Positions 28,262 through 36,179 of a stretch of 64,000 nt of DNA are shown here, in pieces. The notes below the pieces were generated by a model. That model searched no databases and was not told where the DNA came from. It saw only the letters and a list, made by a program, of their open reading frames with translations. The stretch covers positions 1 through 64,000 of the forward strand of contig JADLAC010000017.1 in assembly GCA_020848435.1 (NCBI GenBank). The letters are read 5' to 3'. The position numbers were made by a program, and so were the translations under genes. The number at the start of each line of letters is the position of its first letter. Within the stretch, counting starts at the first letter, position 1. Source of the DNA: Burkholderiales bacterium. Its GTDB lineage: Bacteria; Pseudomonadota; Gammaproteobacteria; Burkholderiales; WYBJ01.

Positions 28262-29377
28262 ATGCAGATCGGCAACACGACCGCGCTGCCCGCTGCCTGG
28301 GCGGGGAGCCCGATGGCTTCGGTACGCGCACAGCATGCACGCGAACATGCGCCGGCCGGCGCCGCTCGCGCCGAGCGGGAGCGCGGATCGGCCGCGGCGC
28401 CCGAGCCGGCCGCGGAGGCCGCAGCGAGCGCGCGCATCACGCGCAAGGAGCGCGGCGCACTCGATCTCGTGACTCAAGACGGGGACGTGGTGCGAATCCG
28501 CTTTCGCGCGCGCGAGTCGCAGCAGGTGAGCGTAGCGAGCGCCACTGCCGCGAGCGGCGCGCAGGGCAACGTTGCCCAGGTCGACTATTCGCAGCGCAGC
28601 CGCACACGGCTCGAGGTCCAAGGCGATCTCGACGCCGACGAGCTCAAGGCGATTCAGGATTTCGTCGGCCAGGTGGATGCGTTGGCCGCGGAGTTCTTCG
28701 CCGGAGATATCGAAGCGGCATTCGCCGCAGGCAGCGCGCTGCACTACGACGCCGCAGAGATCGCGCGCTATTCTCTCAAGCTCTCGCTGAGCGAGCGCGT
28801 GCGCGCGGTGGGCATGGAGTGCCTCGCCGCGCCTGCGGGCGACATCGCCGGGGCGGCCGCGCCCGCTGGTGTCGCAAGCGGCGCAGCGGCGAATGTGGCA
28901 ACTGCCGGCGTGGCGGCGAGCGCGGCAAGCAGCGGAGCGGGGACGACGAGTGCGGAAAGCGGCGGCGGGACGAGCTCCCGGACCAGCGCGGCAAGCGCGC
29001 CCGCGATGAGCGCTCGTGCGGACCAGCCGGCCGCGACCACCGGGTCGGACGCGCAGCCGATGCCTGCCGGGGCCGAGGCGTCCGCCGCGCCACCACCGGG
29101 AAGCGAGCCGACAGCCGCACCCGCAAGCGCGAATCCGCTGGCGACGATCGGTGCCTTCGTGCAGCGGCTGTTCGCCGCCGCCGATCAGCCGCTCGGTGTG
29201 CAGGGCTACAAGCTGGCCTGGTCGGTCAAGGTCGCCTTCGCCGCAGAGGTGATTGCATCCATACCGCCCCCGCCGCAAGCGCGGGGCGGTATGGACTTGC
29301 TGACCGATGTGCTCGGCGGCGCCGCGACCCAAGCGGGTGCGCAAGCGCCGTCGACGAGGCTGAGCGTGGCTGCCTGA
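28262..29377 (+). CDS. Uncharacterised Ala-rich protein
   Basis: 371 residues, no signal peptide. A conserved-looking domain spans about 55-185: RKERGALDLVTQDGDVVRIR, RTRLEVQGDLDADELKAIQD, VDALAAEFFAGDIEAAFAAG, EIARYSLKLSLSE. A Gly/Ala/Ser/Thr-rich linker follows (about 190-300), then a C-terminal segment (TIGAFVQRLFAAADQPLG, YKLAWSVKVAFAAEVI). The middle domain resembles in outline a widespread unnamed proteobacterial domain, but I cannot name it. Divergent from the FimV-like gene. The start has a GAGGGATAGG-type site. Confidence 0.65.
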   Translation: MQIGNTTALPAAWAGSPMASVRAQHAREHAPAGAARAERERGSAAAPEPAAEAAASARITRKERGALDLVTQDGDVVRIRFRARESQQVSVASATAASGAQGNVAQVDYSQRSRTRLEVQGDLDADELKAIQDFVGQVDALAAEFFAGDIEAAFAAGSALHYDAAEIARYSLKLSLSERVRAVGMECLAAPAGDIAGAAAPAGVASGAAANVATAGVAASAASSGAGTTSAESGGGTSSRTSAASAPAMSARADQPAATTGSDAQPMPAGAEASAAPPPGSEPTAAPASANPLATIGAFVQRLFAAADQPLGVQGYKLAWSVKVAFAAEVIASIPPPPQARGGMDLLTDVLGGAATQAGAQAPSTRLSVAA

Positions 29378-29390
29378 TCGGCAGCCCGCG

Positions 29391-29951
29391 CTACGACGAG
29401 CCTTCGCAGAACTTGGTGACCGGCACCGGCTCCTTTGCGCCTTTGCCTTCCCAGAACATGAGCTTCTGATCGAGACCCTTGGACGCGAGGTAGTTGGCGA
29501 CCGACTTGGCGCGCTCCTCACCGAGGTTCGGGTTCGCGCCCGTGGCTTCGAACCGGTCGGTGTGACCGGCGATGATGATCGAGCCGATATTCACCTTGCG
29601 CTTGGAAAGATTCGCGGCCAGCGCGTCCAGCTCCTGCTTGCCGCCATCCTTGAGCACCGCGCTGCCGACGTCGAAGGCACTGTTGCCTTGCGCCAGCGCG
29701 TTCAACTGGATGGGCGCCATTTCGGGCTTCTTCGGCTTGGCTTCCGGCTTCGCTTCCGGCTTGGCCTCGGGTGCCGCCTCGGGCTTCGCTTCCGGCTTGG
29801 GCTTGGGCGCGGGCTTCACCACCGTCCCGCCCACCTCGACCACGACCCGACGGTTGGGCTGCAGACACTCGCTCAGCTCGGGCGAGGGCGTGGTCGCGCA
29901 GCCACTTACGAACGCCGTCGCAACGGCGCCGGCGATCAGCATCTTACGCAT
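29391..29951 (-). CDS. OmpA-like peptidoglycan-binding lipoprotein
   Basis: 186 residues. Lipobox AFVSGC near residue 18. A Lys/Pro/Glu/Ala-rich linker of imperfect KPEA(K/A) repeats occupies about residues 50-77, long enough to reach from membrane to cell wall. The C-terminal OmpA domain has FDVGSAVLKDGGKQELDALA, IIIAGHTDRFEATGANPNLG and ERAKSVANYLASKGLD, where the D of HTD and the R of ERA contact diaminopimelate. It anchors the outer membrane to peptidoglycan. Converges with the Ala-rich gene, leaving 13 bp. Confidence 0.9.
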   Translation of the reverse strand: MRKMLIAGAVATAFVSGCATTPSPELSECLQPNRRVVVEVGGTVVKPAPKPKPEAKPEAAPEAKPEAKPEAKPKKPEMAPIQLNALAQGNSAFDVGSAVLKDGGKQELDALAANLSKRKVNIGSIIIAGHTDRFEATGANPNLGEERAKSVANYLASKGLDQKLMFWEGKGAKEPVPVTKFCEGSS

Positions 29952-30525
29952 GGTTGTTTCCTCCGGTTATTCGTCTTGCGCTGTGTTTAGGAACTTGCCA
30001 CCAACTCCCCATTCCATCTCCTCTGCAACTAGCCACGGTCGTGTCGTCATGCCTGCTCAACCCAGGCATCATGCCGAGGCGGCTTGCGACCATCCGAGTC
30101 TAAATCAAACGGAGCTCTCGCCGGATGGCTTTATCCATGATGTGGACAACATGCGGCGCGATCGGCATGACTGCGTGGCGATTCCAGCGCAGGCGGCCTA
30201 TCGTGCGGCTGGAAGGCGGGTTGCTCCTCCCCCAAGTGGCAATGATTGTGTGACTGCGCGCAAGCGCTGTCAACGATTGCGCCACGATTGCGCCTCGCAT
30301 CCGGCTCGAATTCATCGCGGCTGCGCTGGCCGAGCACTGCGTGCGCCTGCGCCATGTCCGCTACATATGGCCGAGGATGGCGTCCTCGACTCCCGTGCGG
30401 CGCGTGGCAGCGGGTCGAGGCGCGCCTCCCCGGCGGCCGCCCTCGGCCAGCCGTGCGCGGGCGCTCACGGCAAGCGACATCGCCTGGCGGATAATAGGTT
30501 TCGCGCCATTCTGTGGGCCCGTCAC
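29952..30525. other. Intergenic region, no supported gene
   Basis: 574 bp between the divergent OmpA-like and racemase-like genes. Open frames here have no family resemblance and the codon use of shadows. A 7-bp inverted repeat (30049-30055 with 30063-30069, seven-base loop) lacks a T-run. An AT-rich GGATAATAGG near 30490 could be the -10 region for the plus-strand racemase/selenoprotein genes. The OmpA-like gene has a TCCTCC complement (Shine-Dalgarno) just upstream of its start. Confidence 0.4.
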
Positions 30526-31323
30526 GTGAAGCTCTGGTATCAAAGCCTGTCGCATAACGCTCCTGCCAATCCGTACGGCATGGTGCTGGAGAAGATCATT
30601 GCCTCGGTGGCCGATCGCGGGACGCGGTTGCACCTGCAAGGCGTGGCCCGATCGGCCGGCATCGGGCAGCACTATCGGTTGCTCGAGCATCACGACACCG
30701 AGGAAGTGATCGGCAACGCGATCCGCGCTCAGCGCGAAGGCTACGACGCGTTCCTGATCGGCAACGTCAGCGATGCCGGCATGCGTGAGGCGCGCGAGCA
30801 GGTCGACATCCCGGTGCTCGGGCTCGGCGAGACTTGCATGCACCTCGCTTGCATGATGGGCGCCCGCTTTGGCCTGGTGGCGATCAGCGAGCGCTGGATT
30901 CCACGCCTCATGGAAAACGCGGCGCGCTATGGCCTGGAACGCCAACTCGCCGGCATCGAGTCGATGCGTACTTCCCCGGTCGACTTGAAGAAGGGACTCG
31001 TCGACCCGGACCATCGGCGCGAATTGCTCGCGCAGTTCACCGCCGCGGCATCGCGCCTGCTGGCGCGGGGCGCCGAAGTCGTCATTCCGGCCGGCGGCGA
31101 AGTCGTGGTGTTCACCATCGATGAGCGCATGTATGAAATCGACGGCGCACCGATCGTGAACGGCATCGTCGAGCTGGTGAAGATGGGCGAAACCGCGGTC
31201 CGGCTCAAAGCCCTGACCGGCCGCTTCATCAGCAAGCGCGGCGCCTACGCCGCGCCGAGCGGCGATTTGCTCGGGCGGGTGCGCGCGTTCTACGGCGCCG
31301 AGACTTACCCCTGCGCGCGCTGA
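30526..31323 (+). CDS. Asp/Glu/hydantoin racemase-fold protein without the usual catalytic cysteines
   Basis: 265 residues from a GTG start (KLWYQSLSHN matches the family N-terminus). Fold blocks: HHDTEEVIGNAIRAQREGYD, VDIPVLGLGETCMHLACMMG, RFGLVAISERWIPRLMENAA and FTAAASRLLARGAEVVIPAG. In hydantoin and Asp/Glu racemases one Cys lies in an 'A-C-F-D-P-G' turn and the second in 'I-x-L-G-C-A-G'. Here these read IGNVSDAG and VVIPAGGEV, so both are replaced; the two Cys present (104, 109) are at other positions. Two-base racemisation is therefore unlikely. The gene ends 76 bp before the selenoprotein gene on the same strand, so they may be co-transcribed. Confidence 0.8.
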   Translation: MKLWYQSLSHNAPANPYGMVLEKIIASVADRGTRLHLQGVARSAGIGQHYRLLEHHDTEEVIGNAIRAQREGYDAFLIGNVSDAGMREAREQVDIPVLGLGETCMHLACMMGARFGLVAISERWIPRLMENAARYGLERQLAGIESMRTSPVDLKKGLVDPDHRRELLAQFTAAASRLLARGAEVVIPAGGEVVVFTIDERMYEIDGAPIVNGIVELVKMGETAVRLKALTGRFISKRGAYAAPSGDLLGRVRAFYGAETYPCAR

Positions 31324-31399
31324 GTTCTTCATCACCCGACCCGCGCGCTCCGATCGAGGCGTGATGTCGTTCGCGCCGGCCCGCTGCCAGGAGTAGACC

Positions 31400-33022
31400 A
31401 TGACAAGCGACACCTTCGTACTGGATCCCACCGCCCCGAGCGTGCCCGAAGCGAAGGGCACGCCCTGGCGCTTGGACGCCCTGCAAGGCAAGGTCGTGGG
31501 TTTCATCGACAACGCGAAACCGAACTTCGACCATCTTGCCGCCGCACTGGCCGCGGTGCTCGTGTCCCGGCACGGCGTGGCGCGGGTCGTAACGACGCGC
31601 AAGCGCGCTGCGTCCGTCGCGGCCGACCGCGACGCCCTCGACCAGCTCGCCCGCGAGTGCGACCTGGTGATCAGCGGATCGGGCGATTGAGGCTCGTGCA
31701 CGTCGTGGAGTATCCACGACAGCGTGCAAGCCGCGCAGCGCGGGCGCGCCGCGCTTACGATCTGCTCGACCGCGTTCGAGTCCCTGGGGCGTGCGCAGGC
31801 ACGCGCGCTCGGTTTCAGCGAGCTGCCGATCCTGCTCGTGCCCCATCCCTTTGGCATACGCACGCGCGCTGAAGTGCGCGCCATGGCCGCGACGCTGGTC
31901 GAGGACATCGCGGCGTTATGCACCCCGCGTGCCCAAGCCACCGGCGTCGAGAGCGCGCAGCGAGGCAGCGTTTCGAGCCCCGGCCGAGCCGCCCGGATTC
32001 GCGTGGCCGATGAGCACGAGGCGGTGCAGCGCCTGTTTCGCGAGCGCCGCTGGGGCGACGGGCTGCCCGTGATCGCGCCGACGCCCGAGCGCGTCGAACG
32101 CATGCTCGCGCTCTGCGCCGCATCGGCGCAGAGCGTGGTCGCCACGCTCGCGCCGGGATTCGGCGCCGCGACGCTCGAGGCGATCGCGATCAACGCGGTG
32201 GCGGCCGGTTGCGATCCCGAGCTGCTGCCGCTGGTCGTCGCCGCGGTCAAAGGGGCGGCCGACCCGCGGTTCAACTTGCAAGCGATCCAGGCGACGACCA
32301 ACCCGGTCGCCGTGTGGGTGCTCGTCAACGGCCCGGCCGCGGCCGCGCTCGCGATCAACGCCGGGATCAACTGCCTCGGCCAAGGACACTGGGCCAACGC
32401 GACCCTGGGGCGTGCCGTGCACCTGCTATTGCAGAACGTGGGCGGTGCGAGGCCCGGCGAGATGGACCGCGCGACCCACGGCCAGCCGGGAAAATTCACC
32501 TTCTGTTGCGCGGAGAACGAGGCGCAAAGCCCTTGGGATGCGTTGCGCATCGAGCGCGGCTTTGGCCCCGCTGTGAGCACGGTGACGGTGATCGGCGCCG
32601 AAGGCACGATGAACATGAATTCGCATTGCAAGGACGCGGACCAGCTCTTGCGCGCGTTCGCCGAAACCATGATGCACCCGCCGAGCAACGAGTACACCCA
32701 TGGCGGCGAGCCCTGGCTCATCATCGGTCCCGAGCATGCCGAGATTCTGCAACGGGCCGGCTTGAGCAAAGCCGACGTGAAGCGCGAGCTGTGGCTGCGA
32801 TCGCGCCTGCCGGCCCAGCGCATGACCGACAAGGACCTGATCCGGGTCGAGGACTCGCGCCGCGACGAGCTTGGACCGATCGGTCCCGACACCTTGCTGC
32901 CGATCGCGCGCCGCGCCGAGGACATCGGCATCGTCGTCGCCGGCGCAGCGGGCACGCACTCGGTCTACGTGCCGTGCTTCGGCAACTCGCGCGCCGTGAC
33001 CGTGGCCGTCGAGCCGGTGTGA
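31400..33022 (+). CDS. UGSC-family selenoprotein fused to a C-terminal partner domain (in-frame UGA = Sec)
   Basis: One 541-codon frame from ATG 31400 (AGGAG six bases upstream) to 33022, interrupted only by TGA at 31688-31690. Read as selenocysteine this is residue 97 in LVISGSGD-U-GSCTSWSIHDSV, the U-G-S-C motif that names a known selenoprotein family (Cys in other members). Residues 1-190 form that redox domain (KVVGFIDNAKPNFDHLAAAL, then ILLVPHPFGIRTRAEVRAMA after the motif). Residues about 200-540 are a second conserved domain of unknown function (RERRWGDGLPVIAPTPERVE, INAGINCLGQGHWANATLGR, VIGAEGTMNMNSHCKDADQL, EPWLIIGPEHAEILQRAG). A hairpin right after the UGA fits a bacterial SECIS. 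Without recoding, the gene would be split into a 96-residue stub and an unstarted downstream frame. Confidence 0.88.
31697..31728 (+). promoter_or_regulatory. Candidate bacterial SECIS element
   Basis: TGCACG (31697-31702) and TCGTGG (31703-31708) pair perfectly with CCACGA (31714-31719) and CGTGCA (31723-31728). This gives a 12-bp stem with a single 3-base bulge (CAG, 31720-31722) and the loop AGTAT. The loop begins 18 bases after the UGA and has a G in its first two positions, both within the known bacterial SECIS rules for SelB recognition. The element codes for protein at the same time. Confidence 0.82.
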
Positions 33023-33151
33023 TTCCGCGGCTGTGCGCGCGTCGCGATGACGCCGGCGCCGAAAGCGATCATCCTGCCTCGGCGCGCTTCGATCTCGGCG
33101 TCGCGCGTGAAACCGCGCGTGAGCGCTCCCCTCGCCGCGACCGGGTTGGCG

Positions 33152-34153
33152 CTAGTCTTCTCTCGCTCCGGAGGCCTTGACGACGGCCGTCCACTTGGTC
33201 GTCTCCGTCGCCAGGAACTCGGCGAATGCCCCAGGCGAGGCCGAAGGGCGCACGTCGGCCATGACGTTGGCGAGGACCTCGCGCACATCGGGCAGGTTCA
33301 ACACCGTCGTGATATCGCGATGCAGCTTGCCGGCGATGGACGCCGGCACATGGGCGGGCGCCAGCAGCCCGTACCACACGGCCGCTTCGTAGTTGGGCAC
33401 GCCGGCTTCAGCGATGGTCGGTACATCGGGCATTTGCGGACTGCGCTTCGCCGTGGTGACCGCGAGCGCGATCAGGCGCCCGGCGCGGATGTGCGGCAGC
33501 GAGGTGGTCGCACCGAAAGTGAGCTGGACACGCGCGGCCAGCAGATCGATCACCACCGCGGCCCCGCCCTTGAACGGGATATGCACCATGTCCACGCCCG
33601 TCATCGACTTGAACAGCTCGCCCGACAGATGCTGCGAGGAGCCCACGCCCGCCGAGCCGTAGGCGAGCGCGCCGGGTTTCGCCTTTGCCAGCGCGATCAG
33701 CTCCTTCACCGAGCGCGCACTGACCTTGGGGGTGATGGTCAGGATATTGGGGTTCTCGACCAGTTGCGTGATGGGCGTGAAGTCCTTGACCGAGTCGTAG
33801 GGTAGCTTGCGCCGCAAGCTCGGATTGATGGCGTGCGCCGGGCTGACGATGACCAGCGTGTGGCCATCGGGGGCGGCCTTGGCCGCGATCTCGGTGCCGA
33901 CCACGCCGCCGGCGCCGGCGCGCGGATCGACCACCATCTGCTTGCCCCAGGTCTCGCTCAGCTTCGGCGCGATCAGTCGCCCGACGGTGTCCGGCATCCC
34001 GCCCGGCGCGCCGAACGAGAGCACCAGGCGAACCGGGCGCTCGGGAAAGATCTGCGCCGTGGCGAAGCCGCTCGCGCTCGCGAGCGCGCTCGCCGCGGCG
34101 AGTTGCGCGAATAAGCGCAGCGCCGTGCCGGTGCGCGCTCGTGGCGGAATCAT
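33152..34153 (-). CDS. Bug-family tripartite tricarboxylate transporter receptor
   Basis: 333 residues. Signal peptide (LFAQLAAASALASASGFATA), then the Bug/TctC fold: FPERPVRLVLSFGAPGGMPD, VDPRAGAGGVVGTEIAAKAA, DGHTLVIVSPAHAINPSLRR, YDSVKDFTPITQLVENPNIL and GSSQHLSGELFKSMTGVDMV. Such periplasmic proteins bind carboxylates and other small ligands. No tctA or tctB membrane genes are nearby, as is common for orphan Bug receptors in Burkholderiales. It follows the acyl-CoA synthetase by 44 bp on the same strand, suggesting uptake followed by CoA activation of a carboxylic acid (inference). Confidence 0.92.
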   Translation of the reverse strand: MIPPRARTGTALRLFAQLAAASALASASGFATAQIFPERPVRLVLSFGAPGGMPDTVGRLIAPKLSETWGKQMVVDPRAGAGGVVGTEIAAKAAPDGHTLVIVSPAHAINPSLRRKLPYDSVKDFTPITQLVENPNILTITPKVSARSVKELIALAKAKPGALAYGSAGVGSSQHLSGELFKSMTGVDMVHIPFKGGAAVVIDLLAARVQLTFGATTSLPHIRAGRLIALAVTTAKRSPQMPDVPTIAEAGVPNYEAAVWYGLLAPAHVPASIAGKLHRDITTVLNLPDVREVLANVMADVRPSASPGAFAEFLATETTKWTAVVKASGARED

Positions 34154-34197
34154 GGCGATGCAAACTCCTGTAGCTCGTCTCGGATCGTGCTCCACGC

Positions 34198-35820
34198 TCA
34201 GGCCGCGGGCAAGCGTTGCTCGCGGAACAGCTCGCGCAGCTTCACCTTGTTCAGCTTTCCGGTCGCGGTGTGCGGCAGCTCGCTCACGATGCTGACAGCG
34301 TCGGGCAGCCACCAGTGGGCGATCTTACCCGACATGAAGGCGAGGATCGCCTCGGGCCGCGGCCGGCAATCCGGCTTGGGCACGACGACGAGCAGCGGAC
34401 GCTCGCCCCACTTGGGATGCGCGATGCCGATCACTGCGGCCTCGGCCACATCGGGATGACCGACCGCGAGGTTCTCAAGCTCGATCGACGAGATCCATTC
34501 GCCGCCGGACTTGATCATGTCCTTCGACCGGTCGGTGATCTGCACGTAGCCGTTGGCGTCGATCGTGGCGACGTCGCCGGTATCGAAATAGCCCTCGTCG
34601 TCGAGGATGGGGGTCGCGTCGCGGAAATAGGCGCGGGCGACCGCCGCGCCGGCGACCTTGAGCCGGCCGTAGCTCTTGCCGTCCCATGGCAGCCGCTCGC
34701 CCTGCTCGCCGGTGATCTTCATCTCCACGCTGAACGGCGCGAAGCCCTGCTTGCACTTCACGTCGATGCGCGCGTCGCCCTCGAGCGCGCCGAGGGCGGG
34801 CTTGAGCGAGCCGATGCTGCCGACCGGGCTCATCTCGGTCATGCCCCAAGCATGGAACACCTCGATGCCGAGGCGTTCGAATTGCTCGATCATCGAGCGC
34901 GGCGCGGCCGCGCCGCCGACGATCAGCCGCTGCAGGCTGCTCGGACGCGCCCGCGCCTCGTCCAGGTAGCGCAGCAGCATGGCCCAGACCGTGGGCACCC
35001 CGGCGGCGCAGGTCACCCCTTCGGTCTCGATCAGCTCGAAGATCGCCGCGCCGTCGAGTCGTGCCCCCGGCAGCACCAGTTTCGCGCCCGTCATGGGCGC
35101 GGAGAACGCGATCGACCAGGAGTTGGCATGGAACATCGGCACCACCGGCAGAATCGCCGAGCGCGAGGCGAGCCCCAGCGCATCCGGTGCGGCCATCGCC
35201 ATCGAATGCAAAACGTTGGAACGATGCGAATACAGCACCCCCTTCGGGTGCCCGGTCGTGCCCGAGGTGTAACACAGGCCCGCTGCGCTGCGCTCGTCGA
35301 GGTCGAGCCAGCGGAAATCGCCATCGACCTCGCCGATCCAGTCTTCGAAGGACACCGCGTTGCGCAGCCGCGTGGCCGGCATGTGCGCGCCGTCGGTGAG
35401 CACGACGTAGCGCTCGACGCAGCCGAGCTTGTCCGCGAGCGCTTCGAGCAGCGCGACGAAGCTCGCATCGGCGAGCACCATGCGGTCTTGCGCATGATTG
35501 ATGATCCACGCGATCTGCTCGGGAAACAGGCGCGGATTGACCGTGTGATAGATGGCGCCCGCGCCGGTGATGCCATACCAGGCTTCGAGATGGCGCCAAG
35601 TGTTCCAGGCGAGCGTGGCCACGCGATCGCCCGGCGCGATGCCGTCGCGCTGAAGCCGCTGTGCCACGCGCAAGGCGCGCGCGCGGATGGCCGCGTAGTC
35701 GGTGCGGTGCACGGGCCCTTCCAGCGAACGGGTCACGACTTCGCGGCTGCCGTGTTGGCAGGCGCCATAGTCGATGATCTTGGAGATGAGCAGCGGCCAG
35801 TCTTGCATCAAGCCGAGCAT
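34198..35820 (-). CDS. Fatty/aryl acyl-CoA synthetase (AMP-binding)
   Basis: 540 residues. ATP-binding P-loop YTSGTTGHPKGVLYSH, the AWGMTEMSPVGSIGSLKPAL motif, GYFDTGDVATIDANGYVQIT and RSKDMIKSGGEWISSIELEN, with the catalytic Lys near the C-terminus in HTATGKLNKVKLRE. The pattern fits medium-chain and methylmercaptopropionate-type acyl-CoA ligases. Start at 35820 has AAGGAG. It is the first gene of a two-gene minus-strand unit with the Bug receptor and faces the selenoprotein genes tail to tail. Confidence 0.92.
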   Translation of the reverse strand: MLGLMQDWPLLISKIIDYGACQHGSREVVTRSLEGPVHRTDYAAIRARALRVAQRLQRDGIAPGDRVATLAWNTWRHLEAWYGITGAGAIYHTVNPRLFPEQIAWIINHAQDRMVLADASFVALLEALADKLGCVERYVVLTDGAHMPATRLRNAVSFEDWIGEVDGDFRWLDLDERSAAGLCYTSGTTGHPKGVLYSHRSNVLHSMAMAAPDALGLASRSAILPVVPMFHANSWSIAFSAPMTGAKLVLPGARLDGAAIFELIETEGVTCAAGVPTVWAMLLRYLDEARARPSSLQRLIVGGAAAPRSMIEQFERLGIEVFHAWGMTEMSPVGSIGSLKPALGALEGDARIDVKCKQGFAPFSVEMKITGEQGERLPWDGKSYGRLKVAGAAVARAYFRDATPILDDEGYFDTGDVATIDANGYVQITDRSKDMIKSGGEWISSIELENLAVGHPDVAEAAVIGIAHPKWGERPLLVVVPKPDCRPRPEAILAFMSGKIAHWWLPDAVSIVSELPHTATGKLNKVKLRELFREQRLPAA

Positions 35821-36179
35821 CGCGGGCTCCTTAGCAGTCGCCGGCGCGGTTTTCCGGCGGTCACGTCCCCCCTGTCCGGGACCACGAAGCCCCGTTTGGG
35901 GGACAGCGCCGCTGAAGCTAACTTTCGGCGCGCTGCTTGGCAAGCCGCGCCGGCGGCCGTCGTACGCCCGCGCCAGTGCGCAGGGCGCGTGGTAGCGCAG
36001 CAGGAATGCGTCCCCGCCTCAGCTCGGCGGACGCGGACGCCGGCCGTGGTGACGCTTGCCGCCGGATTCGATGCGTGCCGTTGAGCGGGGGTGCAGCCCG
36101 TGTTACGGTCGGCCTTTCGAGCCGGCTGCCTGCACGCGATCGGGCTTTCGTCGCTCGTGATCCATAGAGGAATGCCCGC
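35821..36179. promoter_or_regulatory. Divergent promoter region with inverted repeat
   Basis: 359 bp between the divergent acyl-CoA synthetase and CocE-like genes, with no supported gene. GTCCCCC (35865-35871) is repeated as its complement GGGGGAC (35898-35904) with a 26-base spacer; the spacer also holds CTGTCC, whose complement overlaps the right arm. It sits 45-85 bp ahead of the synthetase start and could be an operator. No regulator gene is adjacent. Assignment is weak. Confidence 0.35.

Noticed and set aside
30100-30315. A 71-codon minus-strand frame in the 30 kb intergenic region
   Set aside because: No ribosome site, no resemblance, and atypical composition.
31724-33022. Separate downstream gene starting after the UGA
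   Set aside because: The start would lie inside the SECIS hairpin and cut the redox domain in two; the frame is the same as the upstream part, so one recoded gene is the better reading.
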